A stretch of 64,000 nucleotides of DNA, taken from the NCBI GenBank assembly GCA_022577435.1, contig JAKOON010000022.1, positions 8,761,730-8,825,729 on the forward strand, given 5' to 3'. This document shows positions 13,991-25,600 of the stretch, piece by piece. Source of the stretch: Embiotoca jacksoni. Lineage: Eukaryota; Chordata; Actinopteri; Embiotocidae. How positions within the stretch are numbered: position 1 is the first letter of the stretch; every line of letters begins with the position of its first letter. Both the position numbers and the translations under genes were made by a program. The notes under the pieces are model-generated. The model saw nothing but the letters and a program-made list of their open reading frames with translations. It ran no database searches and was not told where the DNA came from.

Positions 13991-14440
13991 AAACTCTTAC
14001 AGAAACAACACAGGTATTTCACATGTGATCAAATACATGACACATGTGATTATGCACATGTGCATCATGTGTTTTGCCCATGGGAAATGTGGTTTTGGAT
14101 CACTTTCATGGTCATGATTTCATTGAAAACGTGTGTATTTTTTGTTAGGGCACTCTTTCCCTTACAGAGAAATCACACGAGTTTCCCTTGTTTTCCACAT
14201 TGGACACATGTATGACACACGTTTACCACATGTTGCAATTGATGATAACCTTGAGAAAACATATGTCAAAAGGTTTTCACACGGGCATTGAAATGGGCAT
14301 CACACATTACACCATGAAAATGTTACAAAACATGTTTCCCATGGGCAAAATACGTTTCACATTGAATGTGGTCACGTGATCACGCGTTTTTGCACATTTG
14401 AAATTCAAGTTTTTTTGTTTTTTTTTCTGTAAGGGAAACC
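13991..14440. mobile_element. MITE-like palindromic element
   Basis: Begins CTTACAGAAA and ends TTTCTGTAAG, a 10-bp terminal inverted repeat. The halves mirror each other, each holding TTTTGCCCATGGGAAA-type sequence or its complement (near 14073 and 14332). The interior is packed with CACATGTG and related palindromes. A second CCCTTACAGAGAAA lies near 14158, so two nested or adjacent copies are possible. No coding frame. Confidence 0.5.
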
Positions 14441-17400
14441 GGCTTTTGTCTTCCTTGACTGAAGGACACATTGTTTCAAAAAAAAGTTATTTTAAGTGCC
14501 TTGTAAAAGCTTGACAAGAGGAGCAAAAGTGGGCAAGGCTCCAGTGAGCAGGAACAAGGTTACAAATTCATAGTTCTTATGGTGACAACCAAAATTAATA
14601 TCTGATAACTTTCTGATGGTGAGAGGAGGTACAATATTGAACTGGTGTACACCATGTACAAGATCAATCGGTTTAGCTTGTGCACAACTTTGAGTAATTA
14701 GTTTTAGGTTCTGACATAAATCAGCCTGTCTGTGCTCAGATTATATTGATTACCCACCAGGCGAAAGACTACAAGATGTCATTAATTTGATTTTGTGTGT
14801 CATAAGATGGTAATATCAATCAACTTCAAAGGAGACTGCTGCTTACTGAGGCTGCCAGCAGAAAGCTTGTTAAGCAACTAAACTGCGGTGTGATGAAGTA
14901 TTTCACTCTGAGTTTAACCGTCAGCGGGTCTCCTCGCCGTAATTATGAGATGCCAGATCACAAACCTCTGACTGAAAACCGGTCTGGATACCATGGTAAC
15001 AACATCCAGCTTGCGACCACTGCGGCACTGAATCTCCACTCACACCTAAACACACACATTTTAAGTTGGGAAGAGGTGTGATTTTTGCAAAGAGAGGAGT
15101 TTATTCAGCCACCCACGGTTTTCTATTCCATTGGCTACACTGGTGGCAGTCTGAGATTGGTAATTTAATTAGTCAGCTGGCGACAATGTGAATTATTGGC
15201 TGTGCTGGAAAGCATTTTCTGCACTGCCTACAGGATAGTTTGAAGTGAAACTGGAGGCAAAGTGTACAATTATAAAAATATATATATATACTGAGAAAAA
15301 AAAAAAAGCAAAAATTTGTATGAACAAGTGAGGAAGTTACAGGAGGAGTTTGCTTTCTCCAAGTTGTTAAATCCTACATTCTGCATTACTGCTTGTGCAG
15401 TGAGGCTCTGCTTTCTCTTACCAAGAAAGGTCATTAGGTGCTCTTTTACCAAACAAGGTCCCACTGCAACAATGCTTAATCAGGTCACCTTTGAAAAGTC
15501 CACAACTCAAAGCTAAGGTCAACGCAGAGAAAGGCCACACACTTCCTGTGTGTTCAATGTGTCTTGACCTATATCCGTCATGACAGCTGTGCTTGATTCA
15601 TTGTAACAGAAAGATGACTAAATCCTTTTAATTCATAAATATCTGCTGTTTTTGATATTGGTATTTAGTATGTTATAACAAAAACATATTTTCAGCTGGT
15701 TTAAAAAGTTTTTTTTCAGCCCCCCTAAAACAAAGAAACTTGAATTAAAGGTTAAAGGGTTTGCCTACAAAACAGGTTCAATCCTCAAAATGAAACACTT
15801 AAAAAAAAACACAAAAAAACCCACAAAAAAAAAACCGCAAAATAAACTCTGGACTCGTTCCATTTAAACTAATGCATAACTGCTCAAATCAGGGTAACAA
15901 TAAATGGCATGCCTCATTCTGTCTTTAAATGTACTGTAAGTATAATACATTTAAATATGAGATTATTATCCACTGTTGAGAAATATTCACCTTGATTAAC
16001 CAAATTGTTTTGATTTTCAATGACAATAATTAACATGCTTGTTCTCTGCACACAGTCTGGATGCTCTGGTGTCTTACATCGGTGGTGAACCTTGCTGCAC
16101 AGCTGAGTATGGGCTGTTGGGATGGGTGCTCACACATCAGCGTGACCTAAAACACCAAGAAGGATTTTCACTTATGTTTAGTCTGTTTGCATAGACATGA
16201 TTATTTGCATGTCGTAGATGGTATTTTAGAATAACAGACAGAGGTTCCTGCTTCTCGCGCTTCTTAAAATGGATTTTGGTCATTTTAGATTTGATATGTA
16301 TAAGGCCTGAAAATATCACATCGGCAGCACCTTCACTTGGTCTATTGTTGTAATGTACGTTGTCACATTTGGTGATACTCCTAGCAAAACGTTTTTTTTT
16401 TTTTAATCTAATGGGTTATGGTTGGCTAAATATCAGTCTTCCACACCTGTGCTCTGACACTTTTGTCAGTCTGATTCACTGCTAATTAATCACACCAAAT
16501 CTGTCCTGTACACAAACCAGCTGCATCACTCACTGACAAAGTGACAACGAGGTCAAAACATCCCCCATCTGCTTTCTTTCAGGAACCATCGGATGACTCT
16601 CGGACAGATTTACATGTGTGATGACAAACAAGTGTCAAAGGATGCAGCCCGAGATCCCTTGACGGTGATGCATTTCATCAGGGGTAGTTACTGACATCTG
16701 CTTCAGATGGAGACTTCCTACAATTCCCGGAGTGACTTTGGATGAGTGATTAGAGAGTAATGATGATAGCACGAGCAAGAGCACGGGACTCGCATGCTGC
16801 TTCATCGAAATGCAATGTTTGGCTGTGATGTTCGATTGATGGCACCGCTTATTAATACACACTATGAAGGGAATTTTGTGTCCTATTTATGCAAGTATTA
16901 AAGGCAGTTTTGAGAGCAAATTTCTCATCCTGCAGTCAGAAATCAAGTTTGTAAGTAAAAATATATGAACTGATAAAATCCTTTAGATTGCAAACAAATA
17001 CAGCTTGCACATTAGTTTTGTTGGTCACAGACTTTAGATTTTTGCTTATGAAACTGGCTTGCTTGTTGTCTACATTTTTTTTTTTTAATTTAGGACCTAT
17101 GCTGATGCTCTGTAACACTCGACATTAGAGGACTATGTTGAGCAACATGAAGGTCAATTGACGTTATATTGCCCTTTTCTATTTAAATGTTTTTAAATAT
17201 AGCAGCACTACGGTGTACAATGTTTGGAATCCAAATCATTTTATTCTCAGTCCACATTCATATTTTTACTTAAAAACACGACTTTTGATTGCAATGCGAG
17301 AAATTTGCTCTCAAAACTGTCTTTTTTACTCGTATTTAAAAAAAACACAAAATTACCTTCATACGCACAATATACACCGATAGTAATTTGAAAAATGCTG

Positions 17401-17990
17401 ATTGTATTTACAGTAGATTCAAATACCATGTAAATTTGGCCAATTATCTGTAATGATAAGAGAAGAAATATACTAATCATATATTTTCTTCATGGCTGGA
17501 GGGATGGCAATGTCGGTCTGTCCACCACTTTGGTCTGAACTCATATATCTTAATAACTATTGAATGGATTGAAAATAAATTGTGTTCATGGTGTGCAGGA
17601 CTTGAATCCCAATGTGATCTCTGACTTTACTTGTAGCTCCACCACTCTCTTTTCATCAATGGGTCAAGTGTCTGTACAACAAACACCAAATTAGACTTAG
17701 AATATTTGGTTATATTGAGAAAAAAAAAACAGGGAATCCTTCAAATTAAGGTTGCTGTTGAGCTGTACAATTTATATACACCTGGTAGTAGAGTGAGCAT
17801 TAATACTCAGTCTTGGTGGGCGCACAAGAACTACCACCATTGTTTTCTGTCAACATGTCTGTCTGTAAAATATAGCCTTTGGCTTGCGAACAAGTTCCAT
17901 TGACACACTCCAAATCTTTCCTGAGCAATTTCCAGTAAAGACAGAGGTAGGAGTTTAATGCTCTCCACAAGAACATCTGGGACTTGGCAA

Positions 17991-17992
<2 letters not shown>

Positions 17993-18042
<50 letters not shown>
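17993..18042. repeat. (CA)n microsatellite
   Basis: About 24 CA units. A (GC)n tract follows at 18203-18215. Confidence 0.95.
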
Positions 18043-18044
<2 letters not shown>

Positions 18045-18399
18045 TAATGCCAGCAGCAGACTTAGTACTTAAGATTTTAGGCTTGAGGAACAAGGCTTGT
18101 TTATATTTCGCGTTTTGTCTACACATCAACCTCGTCATTACGGGGGAATTTCATGGCATCCATACAAACACGACAAAAAGTAAAAGAACACAAATTAAGC
18201 AGAGCGCGCGCGCGCACACATTGAATTCCACACCTTTATTCTCCTGGCGTGTGTGTGGAGGCCACCATCCTCCTGTAAAAGGTGTGATTTGTCCTCTCAC
18301 TTTTCTGTCAGCATTATCGATTGCTCCACTCAAACAAGAATGGATTCACTGATGCAGTTGACTGTTTCTTTCTTAGTCCTCATGTATTTTTGAAGATTT

Positions 18400-18720
18400 T
18401 ACAGGCTTGTTGCTGGCGTACAGAAGGAGGAATCTGGTCCACTTTGCTCTAATATCTATCTCTTTGTCTCATTTACTTTCACACGTTCCTTTCTTCTGGC
18501 GTGTTTCGGGACGCTCCTCCAGACTGAGGAACAGCTTCGCCCATGAGGCTGTCAGGATGCTGAACTCTCTCCCCCGTCTCCCCCTTGCTCCATAAACTCT
18601 GAACTTTTACACTGTGGGCCCATATTTTCACTTCGTTGTCCGTTTTATTGTTTTAGTTGTTGTTGCATATTTGTGCTTTCCTTGTTATGTCTATTCTATT
18701 TCGCACACAGTAGGACTGTG
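18400..18720 (+). mobile_element. Possible LINE 3' end fragment
   Basis: The open frame ending near 18595 closes with SSRLRNSFAHEAVRMLNSLP, which resembles the C-terminus of LINE reverse-transcriptase ORFs in fish (pattern RL..SF...A...LN). Non-coding sequence follows, as at a LINE 3' end. No reverse-transcriptase core is present. The assignment is from memory of the motif. Confidence 0.4.
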
Positions 18721-19004
18721 AGAAAGTTTTTTTTTTCAATCCGTCTATATGTCTGTATGTCATGGTGGATTGACATTACAAGTTGAAGTTCTCAGAAGCG
18801 CACTGCTAAGAGAGGCTTGTCGAAGAGGGCAGAGGAGACTATAAGACTAAGAGTATTTAAAATAAATACATTTACAAAAAAAGAACAAACTGTGTCCATA
18901 AGAAATGTCATAATTGTCAATTGACTTTTTTTTTTTTTTTTCTACGAGCTCAACAGGTCACTCATTTTTCAAAAGCATGACAACCAATCTACACATTTGC
19001 AAAA

Positions 19005-19753
19005 CATTCCTTTATTATAAATAAATCTCCTTTTTGTATAAAACTGGCATGCTTCAACCATGGCATTTTACAGGTTCACAACCCAAGGGTACAACCCGGT
19101 TAGCCAAGACAGCAGGAGGAAACACACTCATCTCATTATGCAAGGGCGATCCATCAGACAACGGTGAGACAAGAATGAAAAAATCGTCACAATCACAAAA
19201 ATACTTACAAGTAGAGAACAACAACAAACATGTTTGAGTCTCATAGATTTTCTCTTACATTTCTCTTTTTAAATATCTTTTAAAATGGAATCTGTTAAAT
19301 CTCTTTTTCAACCCCACCTTTGCCCTTTTAGATATAATGTCTACACGGTTTCTGAGTTTTTGTTTTTTTTAATGTCATTTTCACGTATTTTTTATTTTTT
19401 TTTCTTCTATTTTTGTAGTTTTTAATAGTTACTCGTCCACCACAGTGTCCTATGGTATGTCTCTTTTTTCATGTTGTTTCTTTTCTTTTTTTTTTTTAAA
19501 ACAGGTAAGTTCATGGTAGGACCAATGAGCTGTGAGCAGCAGGAAAGCAGGCACACTGACTGGCTGTTTATGTGGTCCCACCTCTGTGGTTTGATGGGGA
19601 ACAATACAAAATGTCTCATGCTTGGATTCCGTCGGGCGCTCGTGTCTGTCCGCCACTTCTTCAGCCAATCAGCGACGGGCTCCTTCTTTCACTTGGCCCC
19701 GCCTCCCAAGGCACGCCCCTTCTCCTGTCCAATCCCCTTCTTCTGTGGTCCCT
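19005..19753 (-). other. grm8: Probable 3' untranslated region of grm8
   Basis: Sequence after the TGA stop. On the minus strand two AATAAA hexamers follow, at 19391-19396 and 19011-19016, giving possible 3'UTRs of about 0.36 or 0.74 kb. The region contains several A-rich runs on the transcript strand and no long reading frame. Which site is used cannot be told from sequence, so the lower limit is an estimate. Confidence 0.5.
19011..19016 (-). terminator. Candidate distal polyadenylation signal AATAAA
   Basis: Plus-strand TTTATT, hence AATAAA on the transcript strand, about 740 nt after the grm8 stop. A second hexamer lies at 19391-19396 inside a T-rich run. AATAAA is frequent by chance in AT-rich DNA, so this is only a candidate. 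Confidence 0.4.
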
Positions 19754-19803
19754 TCAGATGGCATGATTACTGTAGCTGACATATGTCGTCTTAGTTGATG
19801 AAG
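19754..19803 (-). CDS. grm8: grm8 terminal exon: last 15 residues and stop
   Basis: 50 nt of coding sequence: two bases (CT) completing ACT (Thr), then SSTKTTYVSYSNHAI and TGA. Acceptor CTCACGCAG|CTTCATC. The mammalian mGluR8a end is SSTKTTYISYSNHSI, so this is the a-type C-terminus, with Ile to Val and Ser to Ala changes. The exon is too short for ordinary ORF searches and was found by reading the sequence. Its acceptor is preceded by about 200 nt of pyrimidine-rich sequence. The mGluR8 C-terminus is known in mammals to be alternatively spliced; no b-type exon was recognised here. Confidence 0.94.
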
Positions 19804-22613
19804 CTGCGTGAGGACGGACAGGGTGAAATGAAGAGGATGGAGGTAGACAGGGAGGTGTGTGTGACGGTGGCAGAGATAGGAAGGACAGATACAGGTGAGG
19901 ATGAAAGAAAAAGTGGAAAGGGGCAAAAACAAATGAGACGAAAATGAAAGAGAGGTGACAAACAGGGGGAATGGAAGGTGAAGAGGAAAAGAAAGAAAGG
20001 AGAAAGAGCAGTTGAGAGCAGATCTCGCTTCAGTCGATCACCCAACAGCATCACATCCACAGTCCACCCGAGTTGCTTTTTGTCAAACCCATGATGTCTC
20101 GTGTCGCCTCAGGCATTGGATGGTAAATGTCAAGGTTTTCGCAGCACCACAGGCCTCTAGACTGCACTACTGTTGTACACATTTTCCTTATTTCACTTGT
20201 GTTTCACACTGCTGGTACATAGGACACAAAAAGAAAAACATTAAAAAAAAAAAAGGTAGAGACTCATACTTGTATCCTGTCCGTAAAGGTTGCAGACTAA
20301 ATAGTTGCAACAGGAAGTATTCAAAGAGCTGAAGTTAGACCACTTGCTCAATAAAGGAACTGTGACCCGCTTCCTTCACTGATGCCAATAAAGTGCAGAC
20401 AAAAAAGCGGAGTCCGCCTTCACCGGTCTGAAACCTATTCATGCACCCGCACACGGTATTCACAGACTACGCGTGAATATGCGCTCAGTATTGCTTAAGA
20501 CTGTTAACATGCCACACGCGCGCAATCAATGAGAACGTGACACGTGCGCACGCACACGAAGGACGCGGAAATCCATTTCCATTTACAGACAGATGTGAGA
20601 CTCATGAAAAAAACACATGCACAGTCACACACACACACTCTCCTGGCGTTTCAGGTGCAGATTGCTGACGTAGGGAGACGCAGGTCAACGCAAAAAAACC
20701 CCACAGATCTTTAAAGTAGCCGTAACGGCGCTTCATACCACGTTATTTGAAAACAGTCGCTGCTGCTGCTGCAGCTGTTTGTCGCGCGAAAAAGTCAGTC
20801 ATGAAATTCATTTTCAAATTAAAGCAAAACAAAGAGTTAATGCAAACAGTGCATCCGAGCATAATGCACTCAGGGGAAAATATTTAGCTTGTTTGTATCG
20901 TGCAACTCCATCACGTCACGCAATTAACAACAACAAAAAAACAAAAACATATTTTTCAGAGGCCGGGTCGCTGGTAAATTATTTGATTGCATCTATCCAA
21001 CTACACATAAACAGCTGTTTGACTGCAGCATTAACAAACACACATTTCCTGTTCACACTGTATTCATTTCTGTATAAATAATGTTACCATGCCTTACTTG
21101 TTGATGTTTTTCAATTACAGTGAGCTCATGATTTTTCATATGCTGTTTAATATTGCAGTGCCTCACAAAAATTGTTTGTTTGTCTTTTAAAAGATTATTC
21201 CGAAACATTACTTTGATGTTTAACTGTGTTTATGCTCAGTGATGCATTTATATAATTAAAGTGTCAACTTAATGAAGATTGTGAGATGTGGTTAATGTAG
21301 ATTATTTTGTCATATAACTGATGGTTGAGTTTATATAGTTTATATGTATAATTATAAAACTTCAGTGTTCTCTTACTCACTGTTGGTCTCCATGCTCTCG
21401 CATAGTTCAGTCTTAACCTCTCCGTTTGGCCGGTCTCCTCCCTTCTGGGCCAGTTTTCCCGACATGGTGGCTGCTGTCACGATTGCCTGTATAATCCGAA
21501 ATCCAGGCGTTATAAGCGGAGACTGTTCACATGGTACGAGTCTATTCAGTTCTTTCTTAGTTCAATGAAAGTGGATTATAAGATTAGATGATTCCCTCCT
21601 TTCATGAGCAAAACTCAACTTTAACATCAACCGGAATGTCAGAAAGATATGGAAGGTTTGGGAAATATTTTGGAAACATAAAAAGCCGAAATATTTCACC
21701 GCACATGCTCCACCTCACCTTGAAGCTGCGTTTTCGTTTTGGCACGTTCTGCTCCGGGTGGAACAGGATGATGTAGACCTTGGGCATGTAGAGCATCCCC
21801 AGAGACACGGAGGCCGACAGGCTGAGAGAGATGGTCAGGGTGGTGGTTTGGATATACATCTAAAACAAGACAGATACATATGCACAAAGAAAGACAGCGT
21901 CATTTATCACATTTGAAGCTGTCACAGATAGTCTGTTTAATTGTTCGACTTCAGAATATGTCTGACGACAGAAAGAGGAGGAAGACAGATGGGAAGCAGG
22001 GGGAAACCAGGAAGTAAAGGATGGTCTAACAAGGGTGGGATTAGCTGAAGCAGCTGAATTCGTGCAGCGACATATGCAGAGAAACACAGGCAGTAGATCA
22101 AACTGTAAATGAAATGATTGGCACCAATGTAGGCGCTTAATTGTCCGTGTGCAGCAGAGCTCATCTGCTCGTCTTGGAACACCAGATTAGTGTGGTTTAT
22201 GAAATCAAGTCAGAAGATAATGACAGAAATTGAACAAAATTGACTTTCAGATGCGTTTCCCTAAAAGTTTGGATGAAGTTTGGCCTACATGAGAACCTAC
22301 AGGAACACAGAACTTCATTCTTCTTCATTCAGAGACTGAATTGTTGGCAAACTACATTCCCCTCCGGAAATAACTGTATCCGTGTCTGTTCAGTTAAGAG
22401 TGAGTAAAATGACCGAAGTTGTATTGTCAAATAGACAGACAGATACTGTCCTCTAGTGAACCAGGTGGCAGGGACTGAAAAGGTACAGTGGACTCAAAAA
22501 CATGATGACACGTACAGCAGGCACACTGTCAAAATTGTTACGTGCACTCTGCTAGATTTGACTTCTATTAGACCATATTGATTCTGGGGGCATTTGGGCA
22601 GACACACACTCAT

Positions 22614-22682
<69 letters not shown>

Positions 22683-25600
22683 GGACTGAGCACTCAGGTG
22701 CGTAGTGATTTTCAAAGAGTAGTTGAGAGGACAGATGATATGACAGGCTTCATCCAAATCCATAATACAGCTGACAAGCTCTCAGGACACGAGGCTTATC
22801 AGGCAAGCACCGTCTACAGTATATATAAAGACAGACGGAGGAGGCGTGAAGGGAACGCATGTTAAAAATGGAAGGAAAAGTAACGGAGAGTCGCGGCGAG
22901 AGAAGAGCGGAAACATGACACAGATATGGATGTCTGGGGATGCGGCGAGTGAGAAGAGAAGAAAAAGACTTGCAGAGACGCCGATCAACTGAGAAACAGC
23001 GAGTGACCTGAAAGATCGCGGTAACGGACCGTGTCAAAAAAAAGTGCAGAGATGCACTGGATGAGGCAGCGTCGGTAACTGCAGCCTGACAAGAAGCACA
23101 CGGAGGAACAGGGAGCGAGTAAAGCAGCACTGTTAACTCTGCAGTGGCTCTACACCTCAGACAGACAGGATCTGATACACAGTGCTGGAATTTTATAGAA
23201 TAAAGTTTGATCCAACACTGCTGACTTTCCATTTCCAGTCAAAACAGTTTTTTATACAGTCTTCTGGTACAGTTGCAATAATACAAAAACTGAAACTGTG
23301 AAGTAATGATATGTATATACAATCCCAGCTTTACACTGGTCTTGTTCCGCAATAAGAGCCAACTCCATATTACAGTGCTTAAAAAAAAAGGTAGCTAGCC
23401 AACAACATCAATAATTCAATTAAATAAAAACATACCTATGATACATACTGCATATTCATGCATACTGGTGGACACCCTGGGGGACTGAATGTTGTTTGGT
23501 ACTTCATTTTAGAATTCATTGTAAGCTGCAAACGCTGTAAATATACCTCTAGAATAGACAGTAAATTAGGACATATGTAATGCCTGAACACTAGAAAAAA
23601 AAACAAGCCAATAGATAGATAGCAAAAGATATTTAATTTTTCAACAAAACCTGACTAGGCTTTTTGACTCTGATATGGCAAATGGGATTTAAGTACTCAA
23701 CAATAGAGCAAGGAATCAAATTCACTAATTCTTTAAATAGATGATAATACCTAATTCTCCCCACTGGCTGCTTAGATTATCAGGTGGCTATGTGATGGAC
23801 GATGAGATGGCGGCTGAAACTCGCAGACACACATTTGTATTATATCAATCTTTATTTGTGAAGACTCTCATTGAACTAATGTATTCACAGGCCGTTGACA
23901 AACAAAACTAGTCCGAACTCTGAAAATAAATCAAGACCTAACTGTAATGTTCGCAATAAACCGAGGAATTAACTCTCACACAGGTTTCTGAAAAAGACAA
24001 AATGCTTTCCACTGTACTTTCCAAAAATAATCCCAGTCTCAAGGTTCCAAATTTAAATTGTTCCACACAAGAAGACACACACCTGCCTGAAGGCGCAAGC
24101 GGATCACACTGACAGTAGCCAAAGGGGAAGGCTCGATAGAAAATAATAATAATAAAAAAAGATTGAGGATATAAATACACAATTAGCCATGTCTTATTTC
24201 AGCCAATAAACTGGAGGCAAATGGACGCACACACACAAACATGAAGTCCAGCACAAATTAAACACAAACAAGAACTCACAAGAAGAGAACGTAATAATAA
24301 TTGTCTAAGTGAACTTCCTGTCATTAACATCACAGTGTGTTAACATCTACAGGGCGTGATAGCAGTTTAAACTCCACAAGCACAAGCACAAGCACACACA
24401 CACACACACACACACACACGCAACACAAAGCATTAAAACAGGAAGGCATTTTACAGTCATTTAGACTGTTCAGATCGTCATTTAAGCGAGAGGAAGAAGA
24501 TAATGAGAGAAATTAGCAGGAGGGAATTTGGGGATTCTGTCATACTTTGCTATGTTGTTTCTTTTTCACATTTCCTGTCAACAAGTTGCACCTAATTGAA
24601 TTGCACTGAAACAGTGATTCGCGATATCAGAGAGGAGCAGATGGGAAAACATGCCTTCACTAGGAGAGAGGGGAATGAAACAGAGATCAAGAACAAAAAA
24701 ACGATTGAATGAGGAAAAGACAAAAAAATGGAATAACCTACAGAATACCAGCAAAAGAAAAAGAGCGATTGCTTTCAGCGGTGAACTTGCTTTTATCAAA
24801 ACAGCAGCGAGTCTGCTGATAGCCGCTTCCATTACATCCAGCCTTTGGTCCAAAGTTGTGGCTTCCTGCTGATATTTGCACAGAGACATGGACACAAACT
24901 GAAGACGGAAGCTGTCATCGTCCACCTTGCTGTCCACCGTCAATAATGGCTGAAAAATATGTGCGCTGCAAGAGCCCTCTATCTCAAAATGAGCTAACTC
25001 AGAGAGGAGTTTATGAATTATGGACGGCTGTATACTACGTGCTTCTTTAAGGTTTAAATCATTTACTGATGTGTACTTCCTGGGCCGTGATAGTAAGAGG
25101 TTCTGAAAGAGGAAGAGAGAAGTAGAATGATGGCTGATGGGCAGGGGGGAAATAAAGAGCGCAAAAAACATCAGATTATGAGGAGAACTTTTACTTTTAA
25201 GGTCAAAGGAAGTGATGCTTTAGCTAAATTGTTGTCAGTAAGTAATACTGCTGACTTTGCAGCGCTGCACTGATTACACAGGAGTGTTTTTACCGTCACC
25301 TCATGACTCATTTTGTTTATGAGAAAACTGCTCATCGAAGGACCTTCGTCTACTGGACAGCTTGTTATTTTTCAATTAGAGCTGAAAGGATCGGCCCACC
25401 GTTATTCAGCCCAGATCTTATTGCAGTGCTGATTAGCATGATTTATAACCCCCGATAATGCAACCTCGCCGACGGCTTTATTTTTCGGAACACCCTTATT
25501 TTATATTAAACAGACGTGTAAAAATAATAATGATATTGTCTCGTCACAGTGGTGCCAGCAGCTGTAATCCTGTACTTAAATTTTGATTTATTTCAAATAA

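Larger units (their letters stand above)
1..19004. other. Downstream intergenic sequence without recognisable genes
   Basis: No ORF here resembles a protein family I know. The longest open frames are low in complexity or run through CA repeats. The content is interspersed-repeat fragments (842, 1660, 3585, 4597, 9590, 11423, 13991, 18400), microsatellites and poly-T runs (5039-5060, 11219-11250). The stretches 2100-3550, 5100-9550, 9750-11200, 15000-17900 and 18750-19004 contain nothing I can name. Confidence 0.6.

Noticed and set aside
22750..23232. 160-codon minus-strand frame in the large intron
   Set aside because: Composition is irregular, no acceptor-exon-donor arrangement or domain was seen, and a frame of this length is expected about once by chance in the window.
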